Shown here: positions 1 through 10,257 of the stretch, piece by piece
How positions within the stretch are numbered: the stretch's first letter is position 1
Layout: each line of letters opens with the position of its first letter
NCBI GenBank assembly: GCA_036346275.1
Contig: JAYEVK010000316.1
Span: forward strand, 1 to 64,000
Length of the DNA stretch: 64,000 bases
Reading direction: 5' to 3'
Source of the DNA: Otatea glauca
Lineage: Eukaryota; Streptophyta; Magnoliopsida; Poales; Poaceae
Notes under the pieces: generated by a model
Told to the model about the DNA's origin: nothing
What the model saw: the letters and a program-made list of their open reading frames with translations, nothing else
Database searches by the model: none
Translations under genes and position numbers: made by a program

Positions 1-593
1 GCAAGAGGCGCAGGAGCTCGGAGCGCCTCAAGGTCTCGCTCATGGCTCGCGAGGAAAGCTACGGATTGCGCTCGCCCACGCCGAGTACTTCGCTGCCGCA
101 CGAAGGAGGTGGAGGGTCTCGTGTGCGATCGATGCACCGACCGATCGCACAGGCAGAGGCAAGGCAGAGGCAGGCGCAGGAGGCGCAGCCTCCCAGCATG
201 GCTTGAAGAACTCTCCACCGCCCGGGAGGCTCCACCGAGTTCAAGTCGAGGTGGCCGAGCTCATGGCCGTATGACTGGCCGAGGAGGGAGCCACCAAGGC
301 CGAGGAGAAGGCGACGAGGCCGGGCGAGGGCCAAGATAAAAGGTGCGCAATGAGGCAGGCGCTGGTCTGCGGTGTCCGAGGCGAAGGTCACCGGGCTTGA
401 GGAGAAGCTGGTCCGGGTGACCCAGGCCGGGAAGTGCACCTTGGCCCAGCTCCCAGCGACCGCGATCGGGTCGATAGAGCCAAGGTCGAGGTGTCGGGCC
501 GCAAGGAGAGTTCGACTCGAGCAGAAAACTTGCTCGAGATGTCTCAGACTAGAAAATAGGTTAATGACCGAGTTCGGGATACTCGAGGTCGAT
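1..593 (+). pseudogene. decayed coiled-coil coding tail of an older retroelement (probable)
   Basis: The stretch is rich in Glu, Lys, Ala and Arg codons spread over several frames. The clearest part is around 380-470, where one frame reads LEEKLVRVTQAGKCTLAQL. Around 478-593 another frame gives an E/K/R/T-rich run ending near DRVRDTRGR and then TAA at 591-593. Long Ala/Glu/Arg coiled coils of this kind are common in the extra ORF of large grass Ty3/gypsy elements, but that is a family impression and not a domain match. Several frame changes and an internal TAG show it is not functional. The start lies outside the window. The lineage is uncertain, and it differs from the CRM elements that fill the rest of the window. 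Confidence 0.4.
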
Positions 594-2767
594 AACCGAG
601 GCCGAGCCCGGAAATACTCGTGCTTTGGGTAATAACCCTGACCGCCACTGAAATTCTTCGTGCTCAAACCAGTTTGGGCCTTAGGTCCACCTACGAGCCT
701 TGATATACTGAGCTCTGGTGGCTCCTCAAGGGCGGCTTAGAAATTCAACCCGCCACTTGGCAACGGGGAAAGGTTGGCTTATCGCGTACGAAGCGGCTTA
801 TCGCGACCGAGATCATCCTCGATGGTGAATTTAGAAACCGTGACCTCCGAGCCCGGGAATGCATTAGCTTGGGGCGCCTCGAGAACGCTCAATGGTTGGC
901 GACGGGGAATAGCCGCTTATTCCGATAGAGATCGATATCGCGTGGCCTCCGAGCCCGAATACATCAGCTCGGGCATCCCCGAGGCGAATCCCAGAGAACG
1001 CGACCTCCGCCAAAAAGTGAACACACGTAATGTACGCACAGACGCCCGAGGTCCGGAGCGCCCGCGTGACCTCCGGTCCGACCTACGATGGGAAGGAGCT
1101 CGCCGGCGAGAATCGGCTTACATCGCAGTGCCACCTCCGGAGGCAGCCCTTATGGTCACGCCTAGATCACGCTGCTCGAGGCGCAAATATCAATGGAAAA
1201 GGAGATGACCTTACCGGTGCTTTTAGGCCGAGCCGGGTCATGGGAATAGTCGGCTTATCGCGAGAGCGGCTTATCGCGATCGATCGCCCCCTCTGGTGAA
1301 TTTAGAATCGCGACCTTCGAGCACAGAATGCATTAGGCTGGGCACCCCCTCAAAATGCTCTCGGGTTGGCAAGACGGGGAATAGCCGCTTATCGCAATGA
1401 GGATCGGCCTTACGCGCCTCTCGAGCCCGAATGCATCAGGCTCGGCATCGCCGAGGCGAACTGCTTTTTAGGTTGAACTTGCTGCCTCGTGAATACTTCG
1501 AGGTCAGATTAACCGAGGCCGAGCCTGGAAATACATCAGGCTTTGGGCACAACCCTGACCGCCGGCCAGAAATACGTTAGGCTCAAACTGTGTTTCGGCC
1601 TCGGTCCACTCCGGCGAGCTCTTGGAACGCCAAGCTCGGGGGCTCCTTAGAGGGTGGTTTAGAATTTGAACCTGGCCACTTGGCCCGGGAAAGGTCACCT
1701 ATCATGGGCGGAGCGGGCTTATCGCCACCGGATCATCCGGTGGTGAATTTAGAAACCATGACCTCGAGCTCAGAATGCATCGTGCCTGTGGCGCTCCGAG
1801 AATGTTCAATGGTTGGTAGCACGGGGGAATAGCCAGCTTATCCCGATAACGATCGCCTTATTGCGACCTCCGAGCCCGGAAACACATCAGGCTCAGCCAT
1901 CCCCGAGGCGAACCTAGAGAACGTGACCCTCAGCGCTGCAAAACAGAACACGCATGGACTTCTGAGGGGGAGCTCGCCGCGTGATCTTATGGTTGCCCTT
2001 ACGGTCACGCCACGAGGTCACGCCGCTTGAGACGCTCTATCATAAGAGAAAAAGAAGACTTTCGGCCGAAAGAGAAGAAAACGGAGCCCCGGTCCCGGGG
2101 TCATAAAACGGCACGATCTTCGATGGAAGAACCTGCAACTCGGGACCGTGACCTAACGTCACATCCCTCGAGAGGCCAAAAGAGGTAAGTACCTGAGATT
2201 AAGGATAATTTTCATCATGGGCCCATACCGGATTGGCACGAAGTGGTGACATAAGATTTGAAGACCCGGCGCCCCTAGGTGAGGGCCGCCTGGGCCTGGC
2301 CCCTACGATGGGGGAATGGTCGGCCATCGCAATGAGAATCGGCTATCGCGCATTTCGCCCCCTCAGAGGCGAAGTTACGGCCGAGATCCTGCTCGTGAGG
2401 GGCGCTGGCCGAGGCTCCGCGCCTTGAGGTCGAGGAAGGGCTCGGCGTGAATGCCGGATGGACTTTGCTACAAGGGGGAGATCGGCTATCGCGATGAGAA
2501 TCGGCCATCGCGTGTTCGACCCTCCGTGTCGATCCTTCGCATCACAACCTTTAGACACATTCACTCGATACGCGAAAAAGCGTAAGAGGAAATAAGAGAC
2601 GATAGAGCAGAACAATTTATTGTGAGGGAAAAACTAGGCCGGGCCCCTTAGCTCGAAGCCCTTACCGCTGATCGGCCCCAGTCGCGCGTCTCCGCCACGA
2701 GGGGACAGCCGGCCATCGCGATGAGGATCGACTTCATCGCGATTCGACCCCGGACGCGACCACGACC
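594..2767. repeat. GC-rich degenerate repeat block (old retroelement LTR/UTR-like)
   Basis: No credible gene is visible. A block at about 594-1029 is repeated at about 1511-1958, a spacing near 917 bp. Both copies contain, in the same order, ACCGAGGCCGAGCC, CCCTGACCGCC, GGTGAATTTAGAAACC, GGGGAATAGCC and CATCCCCGAGGCGAA. A shorter third copy lies at about 1210-1470. The phrase GGCTTATCGCGA or GGCTATCGCGATGAGAATCGG recurs as far as 2500 and again near 2705-2740. The block ends exactly where the CRM LTR begins at 2768, so it is the older sequence into which that element inserted. Confidence 0.5.
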
Positions 2768-3403
2768 TGATGAGGACATCACTTCTTCAGATTCAACTAC
2801 AACACCCACGTCTTCAACACCTCCAACAATGATGCAAGGACCGACATCTCGAGCTCGTGCACGTGAACTGAACTACGCCCTCCCGCTTAGGAATGAAGGT
2901 CCGTAATAAAGGCAAGAAGATGAATAAGGTGGTGCGCACCAAATCTTGAGGTGGGCCCATGTAATAAAGATAGTCTTACTCAAACAAGGAAAGGAATAGA
3001 GGAAATTGCGCCCCGCTTGCTGCCGCCGAATTTCCTTCTTCCTTCACCTATTTAGCCTAGGCCGAACCTCCCTTTGTGGGGTGGATTTTCTTTGTTTCAG
3101 TTTAGCTATTGTGCAAACTTTGTTCTTCATTGTGTCCAGCGACCACCTGTAAGACAAGCATTGTGAACCCCAATTTAAGTGATTTCGGTTTGCCTACATC
3201 TTGTTCTTGCTGTCTGCCGATTGCTTGCGTGATTTGAACCTCGGGTTCAGTTGATCTTGTTGCTCAATGAGGTCAATAACCATTTGGAGTTGGTTCCGCG
3301 ATTGCTAAGGCGCCACGACTTGTTCGCTCAGAGTCGGATCGCGAGGGTCGCTCCTCCAATCGATAGTTACCTCTCACCGAAGATCGGCACTTCAAGCCTT
3401 TGA
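2768..3403 (+). mobile_element. CRM-type 5' LTR, family A copy 1 (A1)
   Basis: The LTR begins TGATGAGGACATCACTTC, directly after host bases CGACC (the expected 5-bp TSD, whose partner is not found). It ends near 3403, just before a decayed PBS (TGGTATAAGATTTC at 3406). The early LTR still encodes a form of the LTR-borne polyprotein tail (GPTSRARARELN around 2840-2877), followed by an apparent internal deletion to LRNEGP. A weak TATA-like CTATTTAG lies at 3048-3055. The 3' half is closely matched by 26474-26808 (copy A2). It is the 5' LTR, because PBS and leader follow it. Confidence 0.8.
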
Positions 3404-4534
3404 AGTGGTATAAGATTTCAGGTTGCTCTGAGATTCCTCCATACTTCATAGTTACTTTTCATTCCTATAGTCCACATAAAATGAAAAAAAGCACAATAGG
3501 GTTAGAACATTCTGTCCAAGACCGTTGTGCCACTGCATCTTTTATTTCAGTAATTTGCATTGTTGAGTTTGTGTTCATCATTGTTCTATGTTGCTGGTCG
3601 TTTTTCCATTTAGTTTTACCCTTTTCATCAGCCATCAACTCCATTTCTAGCAGAACCGCACAACTCATTTCGTCATTAAGGAAAGTTTAGTTTCACAAAA
3701 TATCCTGTGTAGCACGGTGAAAAGAAAGCCTCCTCTGGCCAACATAGTTTCCTTCTTATCTTTTTGTTCTTCCATATTTGGAGCAATCAAGGATCAGCGT
3801 GATACACAGTAAAAGGCAAGGTGCAAAAAAACAAACAAAAACAAAACAAAAAAACAAAACAGGAAAGACAAAAAGCCGCACCTAGATAGCATCCAACAGC
3901 AGGAGGGAAAAGGGAAAGACATCACAAATATAGTGCGTCTGATTGTTCCATAACTTTCTCGCTTTATCGATCTAATCTCCAAATTTCGACAGAAACTTTC
4001 GAGCTTCCATACTTAGAGAGAGAGAGAGAGAGTATCTTCTTTTTACCTTTTACCCTGGTCGTTTTTTCACTTGCAGTGACACTTTCACTTCCTACCCTGT
4101 ACCAGGTTCTACTTTTAGTTTGAGTACCCACACATACCACCAAAAAAATCCTTTCACGCTTGAGACTAGCTGTTGCTTTCTACTTAATCTAGGGCTGTTT
4201 ACATTGCATTTCGCTTCTTTTACGTGTGCTCCACGTCTTGTGAACAATCAGTGCCCTAACATCGGCTTCAAGTAGCCCGCTAGCGCCTCCTAGTACTTGA
4301 TGCGAGATCATCCTTCCTTGTATCAGTCCCATTTGTCTTTGCGTGCAACCCTATTGAAACGCTTTCACCTTGTTTAGATCAGCAACTTGTGGGCATGTTT
4401 TGAACATTTATTCAACTTGCATTTATCGATTTGATTGTGCCTGCCCTTGCTACAAAGTACAACTTCCTACACCACACAGATTTCTACAACGAACCGGTTT
4501 GTGTCGCCTCGCAATCGCTACATCCAATCTTCAC
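3404..4534 (+). mobile_element. A1 untranslated leader, cut off by satellite
   Basis: This is a non-coding, AT-rich leader downstream of the A1 LTR. It is colinear with 26809-27945 in copy A2. Shared landmarks are the AAAATGAAAAAA-type run, a tract of ACAAAAC repeats (3838-3862), an AG microsatellite, and the phrase ending CATCTTCACCGG. In A2 the leader goes on to a gag start. In A1 it stops at ACCGG and passes straight into the satellite. The gag and pol of this copy are therefore missing here. Confidence 0.75.
4015..4032. repeat. (AG)9 microsatellite in A1 leader
   Basis: Nine uninterrupted AG units. A shorter version is at the matching place in the A2 leader near 27422-27435, so the tract is part of the family A leader and changes length between copies. 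Confidence 0.9.
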
Positions 4535-6450
4535 CGGTATTTTTAACACCGACTCGGACGGATTCGAAACGCATACCGATATGAGTTAGGGCGCATATCA
4601 AGTCCATTCGGGTTGTTTAGCACTCAGTTTCACTCTATGACTTTTTTCGCACGAATGGAATCCACACTGCCAATTCTCACACGTCGTGCGGTATTTTTAA
4701 CACCGACTCTGACGGATTTGAAACGCATACCGATATGTGTTATGGCGCATATTAAGTCCATTCGGTGTGTTTGTCATTTAGTTTCACTATGTGATTTTCT
4801 CGCACGAATGGAATCCACACTGCCAATTGGGACAAGTCGTGTGGTATTTTAACACCGACTTGGACGGATTCAAACGCATACAGATATGACTTAGGTGCAT
4901 ATGAAGTCCATTCGGTGTTTGGCTCGTTTCAATCTATGACATTTTTCGCACGAATGGAATCCACACCGCCAATTCTCACACGCCATGCGGTATTTTTAAC
5001 ACCGACTCGGATGGATTCAAACGATACCGATATGAGTTAGGCGCATATGAAGTCCATTCGGTGTTTTTCACTCAGATTCACACTGTGAGTTTTTCAAGAC
5101 GAATGGAGTCCACACGGTGGGACACGTCACGGGGTATTTTTATCACCGACTTCGGATGGATTCAAATGCATACCGATATTAGTTAGGCGCATATGAAGTC
5201 CATTCGGGTGTTTGGCACTCGTTTCACTCTATGACTTTTTCGCATCGAATGGAATCCACATTGCCAATTTTCACACGTCGGCGGTATTTTTAACAATCGA
5301 CTCGGATGGATCCAAACATATACCGATATCGCTTATGGCGCATATGAAGTCCATTCTGGGGTTTGTCACCCGGTTTCACTCGTGACTTTTTACACGATTG
5401 GAGTCCACACTACCATATGGGACACGTCGCGTGGTATTTTTAACACCGACTAGGACGGATTCAAACACATGCCGATATGAGTTAGGACGATATGAAGCAC
5501 ATTCGGGTGTTTGGCACTCGTTTCACTTCATGACATTTTTCGCATGAATGGAATACACATCGCCAATTCTCACACGTCGGCGGTATTTTTAACACCGACT
5601 CGACAGATTCAAACGTTAACCGATATCGCCACGACGCATATGAAGTCCATTCTTGGGGTTTGTCACTCAGTTTCACTCTGTGACTTTTTTCGCACGATTG
5701 GAGTGTACACTACCAATTGGGACACATCGCGTGGTATTTTTGACACCGACTCGGACGGATTCGAAACGCATACCGATATGAGTTAGGGCGCATCTGAAGT
5801 CCATTCGTGGTGTTTGTCACCGTTTCACTCTATGACTTTTTCGCATCGAATGGAGTCCACACGGCAAATTGGGACACATCGTGTGGTATTTTTAGTACCA
5901 ACTCGGACGGATTCGAAACACATACCTATATGAGTTATGGATCATATGAAGTCAATTCGGGGTGTTTGACACTAAGTTTCACTCTGTGACTTTTTTCGCA
6001 CGAATGGAGTCCACACTGCGAATTGGGATACGTCGTGTGGTATTTTTAACACCGACTCGGATGGAGTTAGGGCGCATATGAATTCCATTCGGGTGTTTGG
6101 CACTCGCCACTCCATGACATTTTTCTCACGAATGGAATCCACACTACCAAAATCTCACACGCCATGCGGTATTTTTAACACCGACTTCTGGACAGATTCA
6201 AACGCATACCGATATGAGTTAGGCATATGAAGTCCATTCGTATTGTTTGTCACCAGCCACATCGTGACTTTTTCACACGAACCACACCACCAATTGGTAT
6301 ACGTCGCGTGGTATTTTTAACACCGTCTCGGGACGGATTCAAACGATACCGATAAGAGTTAGGGCACATATGAAGTCCATTCGGGTGTTTGGCACTCTGT
6401 TTTACTCTATGACTCGGACGGATTCAAACGCATACCGATATGAATTAGGG
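4535..6450. repeat. tandem satellite array, about 150-bp monomer with dimeric order
   Basis: Monomers were phased on TATTTTTAACACCGAC. They start at 4538, 4692, 4845, 4991, 5135, 5285, 5435, 5584, 5735, 5887, 6041, 6170 and 6312, with a broken last unit to about 6450. Spacings are mostly 144-154 bp, with short units of 129 and 142. Each unit holds CATACCGATATGAGTTAGG, GCGCATATGAAGTCCATTCG, a GACTTTTTTCGCACGAATGG-type run and ACACGTCG. Two monomer kinds alternate: A units have CCAATTCTCACAC and B units have AATTGGGACAC. The monomer length matches grass centromeric satellites. Identity with a named satellite was not testable. ORFs across it are by-products of the repeat. Confidence 0.93.
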
Positions 6451-7222
6451 TTTCGCCAATGTATTGTCTGCCGCCACTATTATGTTTTCTTTCCTTTTTT
6501 GGCCTTTTGGCTCTTTCTTTCTCTTCTTTCTTTTGGTGACTTTCGCCAACACTAGTGTGAGCAAAGTTTTGAATCCCTAACTTGATGTCACAAGATAGTA
6601 TGTATGATATGATAAATCATGATTATGTAATGTATCAAGTAGAGCAGCCCTAAGCAATATCAAATAACTAGTCTCAATTGGGATCAAAGTATTCGCAAAG
6701 GATGAATTGGTTCCCAAAGGTATGTGTACTGATATTTTATGGGTTTTATGGATTGTGGATGCTACTGGACTCAACCAACTCAAAGGAACAAAGCTAGAAC
6801 ACGAATTGAAGCAAGATACCCAAATTCAATGTTTCTAGGGCAGCAGATTTTTCGCCTCAATTAAAGCTTCAAAATGACCGAATTTAGAAGGTTCACTATG
6901 GAAAGAGTTGAAGCTTATATCCTCAGCTTTCAAAAGAGTACAAGAACATGCAATTTGGAGATCGGGTGTGTAAGTTATGGCTCAAAAACCGAACACAACA
7001 GAATACCCCCAATTTCAGCCCGCGGGACCTATTCCGAATCCGAATCAAATTCGGTTTGAAGGATTCCAAATCAGAAAGGACACCCAAAAACGTTTTTGTA
7101 GAGGACTCTTCAAGGATTCAGGAAAGTGTAAAAACTTCTCAAACTGAGTTCGGACGAGAGAATTATGATCAAAATACCGAACCGATCTAGGTTAGAAGTA
7201 GAACTTGTTTTAACAACTTTGA

Positions 7223-8122
7223 TGATGAGGACATCCCAACCAAGGATACAACTGCTGCCCCTTCTTCTTCTACGACCGCTACTTCGTCCCAGACCATCGC
7301 TGTTTCGGCCGCTACTTCGTCTACGACGTCTTGAGGGCTTAATCCGGAAGCAAGTCTTTTCCATCCACCTTTGCTGGACCAGCACGCCAAGAACATCCAC
7401 CGAGGACAGCCCACGCGCCAAGGAAGGCCCAAGATAAAGCCCAATTTGTCGCCGAGTCCGCTCGGCCATCCAGAGCAGCAGATTTCAAACAGACGCCACG
7501 GCCACATCCGAACTCCATTTTCGACGTTCGACAACTCGTTTGAAAGGTATCGAGATAACCTTTTCAATGGATCTAATCCCGAGGCCAAATTCCTCCTGGA
7601 GCGAAGGGAAATCATAGAACAATCTCACGAGATAGAAATTCCAGGTGCTACGCCACCTTTCTTTTGGGCTCAAGGCCCATGTACTTTTAGGGTTCCACCC
7701 CTCCTTTGTCTGGCGCCCCTTTCCTGGCTAACAGACTCTCTTGGGCCCCCTTGTGTGGGTACCCTTTATATTGGGTTGTCACCCCTGTTATTCAGTTTTT
7801 AGGTTTTGTTGTGTTTTGGTAGACCCTGTGCGCCCCTCCTCGTGTTTGCGCGTGTCGACTAGACCGCCTTGAGCCGAGAAAAGAACCTCAACTTGTTCTC
7901 TTTGTTTGATTTCAATACTACCTTTCGGTTTGCTTCATACTTTGTTCTTGCGGTTCTCGCTTTCTTGCAGGAACTATCGATCATTGGATCTTGTATCCGT
8001 AGATTTGGCATTGTGATTGCGGCTCCCAACCTGTTTGGTAGGAAGCCCTAAATTCGTGCCATCAACACCTCCAAATCGACGATCATCACCTCACCAAAAG
8101 ATCGGGATCGCCGTCCCCATCA
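7223..8122 (+). mobile_element. solo LTR, distinct CRM-type family, TSD TTTGA
   Basis: The LTR begins TGATGAGGACATCCCAACC and ends GTCCCCATCA, 900 bp in all. It is flanked by TTTGA at 7218-7222 and TTTGA at 8123-8127, a perfect 5-bp TSD. The flanks rejoin into the C- leader, so both borders are exact. No PBS or PPT adjoins it, so the internal part was lost by LTR-LTR recombination. A TATA-like TTTATATT is at 7765-7772. A 143-codon open frame (7371-7802) lies inside and does not show the usual R-A-R-A tail motif. No other LTR in the window belongs to this family. Confidence 0.93.
7765..7772 (+). promoter_or_regulatory. TATA-like element of the solo LTR
   Basis: CCCTTTATATTGGG sits about 540 bp into the LTR, where the U3/R border of a 900-bp LTR is expected. 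The call rests on the motif only. Confidence 0.45.
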
Positions 8123-8466
8123 TTTGACATCCAGACAATGATTTGGCTCCAGAATTAGAGTCCATGCCCAACTAGGTTTTTGTAGAGATCATTGCCAGGT
8201 TTTAGGAAAGTGCAAAAACACTAGAATCCAAGCTAGTATGCGAAAGTTATGAATAAAAAAAGTACTGGACAGATTGAAAAAAAAAGCTACGCGAAGGAAA
8301 AACGCTTAGCAACTAAAACAAGGACTCTAATGGATCAAAACCTAACAAAACTCACTAAAATACCAGATTGAATCTAAATGTTGAATTTTTTGGGGAGTAA
8401 TTTTCAATTTTAGACAGAAAACAAAAACTAATCTACTGCATGTAATCTCTCACCGAGCAACTTGAA

Positions 8467-8478
8467 GCTCTGATACCA
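8467..8478 (-). promoter_or_regulatory. primer binding site of C- copy
   Basis: On the minus strand this reads TGGTATCAGAGC, two bases after the LTR end CACATCA. It is the common plant PBS complementary to the 3' end of initiator tRNA-Met. It shows that the LTR at 8481-9266 acts as a 5' LTR for the leader to its left. Confidence 0.9.
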
Positions 8479-8480
8479 CC

Positions 8481-9266
8481 TGATGTGAGGTTGTGTCCCG
8501 ATCTTTCGATGAGAGCGATAACTATCGATTTGGTGGAGCCGACTTTGACGATCCGACTACAACGTACGACGACGATGCGCCTTAGCAATCGCTAAACCAA
8601 CTCCAGAGTGTTATTGATCTTGCCGTGGGCACGATCAACCTGAACACGAGGTTCAATTCCTGCAAGCAACCGTAGAACAAGCAAGAACAATAGTAAAAGT
8701 AATCTGAAATTCCAAATAAGATTGGAAGGCAAAATTAAGGTGGGGTTCTATTGAGAATCTTGACAAGGTGGCTGTCCAGCACAACTTGAAGAAGCAAAGT
8801 TTGCACTTGGCTAAACTAATCAAACAAAATCCAAGTGTCTAAAGCGGCGGCTACTGAGTTTATAAGAGGGATGGATGTGAGAGGGACGTCCTAGGGTTGT
8901 GTGCAGCCAAGGGGGGGCGCACACAACTTGGGCTTGGGCCCCCACACGCTACAAGGCCCGAAACAGCCAAAACAAGATTGTAGTGTATTGTTTTAATGAT
9001 TCTGATTGATCTACGATGAATCTGGAGCTGAAATTAGATCCATTGGAAAGATTTCATTGTAATCTTTCAATCAAGTCCAAGATCTCCCAAATTGGAGTCC
9101 GTATGCAAAAGTTGAATATATTTGAAGTCGGTGCTGTCTCCGGAGGCCGAATTGGATTCCAGAACGTGATGGATTTGATCTCTCTCTCTCTTTTTGGCCC
9201 GTGGATGACGTGTTGGAGTTGGCACAACCAAATGTGGTCATATCCGTAGTAGTGATGTCCTCATCA
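8481..9266 (-). mobile_element. CRM-type LTR, family C (minus), with both PBS and PPT
   Basis: On the minus strand it begins TGATGAGGACATCACTACTACGG (9266) and ends CCTCACATCA (8481), 786 bp. It is the same family as 28982-29738. A PBS lies on its downstream side (8467-8478) and a purine-rich tract on its upstream side (9267-9277), so one LTR serves two internal regions. That is the sign of tandem elements or LTR-LTR exchange. A TATA-like CTTATAAAC lies around 8859-8867 on the minus strand. Unlike the other families, its first part shows no clear R-A-R-A tail motif. Confidence 0.85.
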
Positions 9267-9370
9267 TCCTCCCTATCTTGAATTTGAGTCGTCCTCGACT
9301 CATGCTCAGCTTTTAGCTTGTCCTCAACAAAAAATATTCTCATCCGAAAATCATCCACATAGCTCAATAT
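9267..9370 (-). pseudogene. 3' end of a pol gene with purine tract
   Basis: The minus-strand frame from 9367 reads a short acidic tail containing VEDKLKAEHESRTTQIQ and then REDDEDI across the LTR border. This matches the pol C-terminus seen before the other 3' LTRs (for example ESRTTQMQEGG at 52837-52870). The purine run AGATAGGGAGGA directly before the LTR start is the PPT. The pol body upstream is missing, because the sequence goes straight to a gag fragment. Confidence 0.7.
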
Positions 9371-10257
9371 TTATTTCCAGCATATAAAGGCATGTTGAAA
9401 GCTTGCACTCTTTAATGCTTCCTCCCCTCCGTGAAGGAAAACCATCCTAGTAGATGTAGATGATGCAGAGGATGCCGTGAAGTGTCGCCAAATTGATATA
9501 GCATTGATCATATCCAGGACGAGCATTTCAACCTTCATCTCAGCCCACGATGCAACGGGATTCTCGCCATGTTCTATTCTTTGGTTCTGAATTTGTTCCC
9601 ACCAAATCAGCGCATAATCATCAAATTCAAGTGATGCCATTGCAAGCTTCTTCTCTTTGGTGTAGTTGTGCAACCGAAAGATTTGTCAACTTTCATTTCC
9701 CAAGTGAGGTAGTCCTCCGGGTTAGTGGTACCTGCAAACTTAGGCATAGAAAACTTTAGTTTGCCAAACCTTTCCTCCTCTGGATGATTGTTGTTGTTGC
9801 GGTTGTGACGTTGGTTTCCTTTATTGCGGGGCGTTATGTTGACGTGAATTGGTTCGTGTACAGCACCTCCACGTCCCAACCCATGACCACGACCCCTTCC
9901 TACACCATGTTCATTACCTCTTGTTCCTTGCCTAGGTATGGGTGGTCGATTGGCATTAGGAACACGGGCCACTCGAGCAGCGGCTTCTTCATCGATCTCA
10001 TCAACTAGAGGACCATCTTCAGCTTGTGGTCGTAGTTGTCGTACGATGTCAGCAGAACTATGTTGGTGTGGAGCACGCTCACCGTTGATTCACCTCTATT
10101 TGAAGATCTTGGATGGAGTTGTTCACTTCTTCCCTTATATGTTCATTTCTATGCGTAACTCTCGTCGTAGTGTGTCTCGCAGCACAATATTCAGTCCATT
10201 TTATCGGTGCATCGTGGTCACGCCCTTCATCATCCACGTTGTCTCCTTGACTGACAT
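9371..10257 (-). pseudogene. truncated gag of a second G-family copy (G2)
   Basis: The ATG at 10257 on the minus strand (context CTAACCATGTCAG) opens a gag closely matching 24439-23700 of element G. Readable pieces are QDLQIEVNQ, the linker VPNANRPPIPRQGTRGNEHG with a Gly/Arg-rich run near 9900, and the capsid-like LEFDDYALIWWEQIQNQRIE near 9600. Several small indels change the frame. The match to G ends at about 9518. The remaining 150 bp to 9371 are not recognised. The rest of gag and nearly all of pol are deleted. Confidence 0.75.

Larger units (their letters stand above)
6451..8480 (-). mobile_element. C- leader (minus strand), interrupted by a solo LTR
   Basis: Read on the minus strand, this is the untranslated leader following the LTR at 8481-9266. 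It is the reverse complement of the leader at 29739-30800 in C+ and is related to the B leader at 54222-54990. The piece 6451-7222 and the piece 8128-8480 join cleanly once the solo LTR and one copy of TTTGA are removed. The leader ends inside the satellite at the shared string TTAGGG, near 6444-6450. No gag of this copy is present beyond that point. Confidence 0.8.

Noticed and set aside
4613..6555. ORFs on both strands across the tandem array with repeated peptides.
   Set aside because: The repetition comes from the satellite monomers. Frames change between units and there is no start or composition typical of genes.
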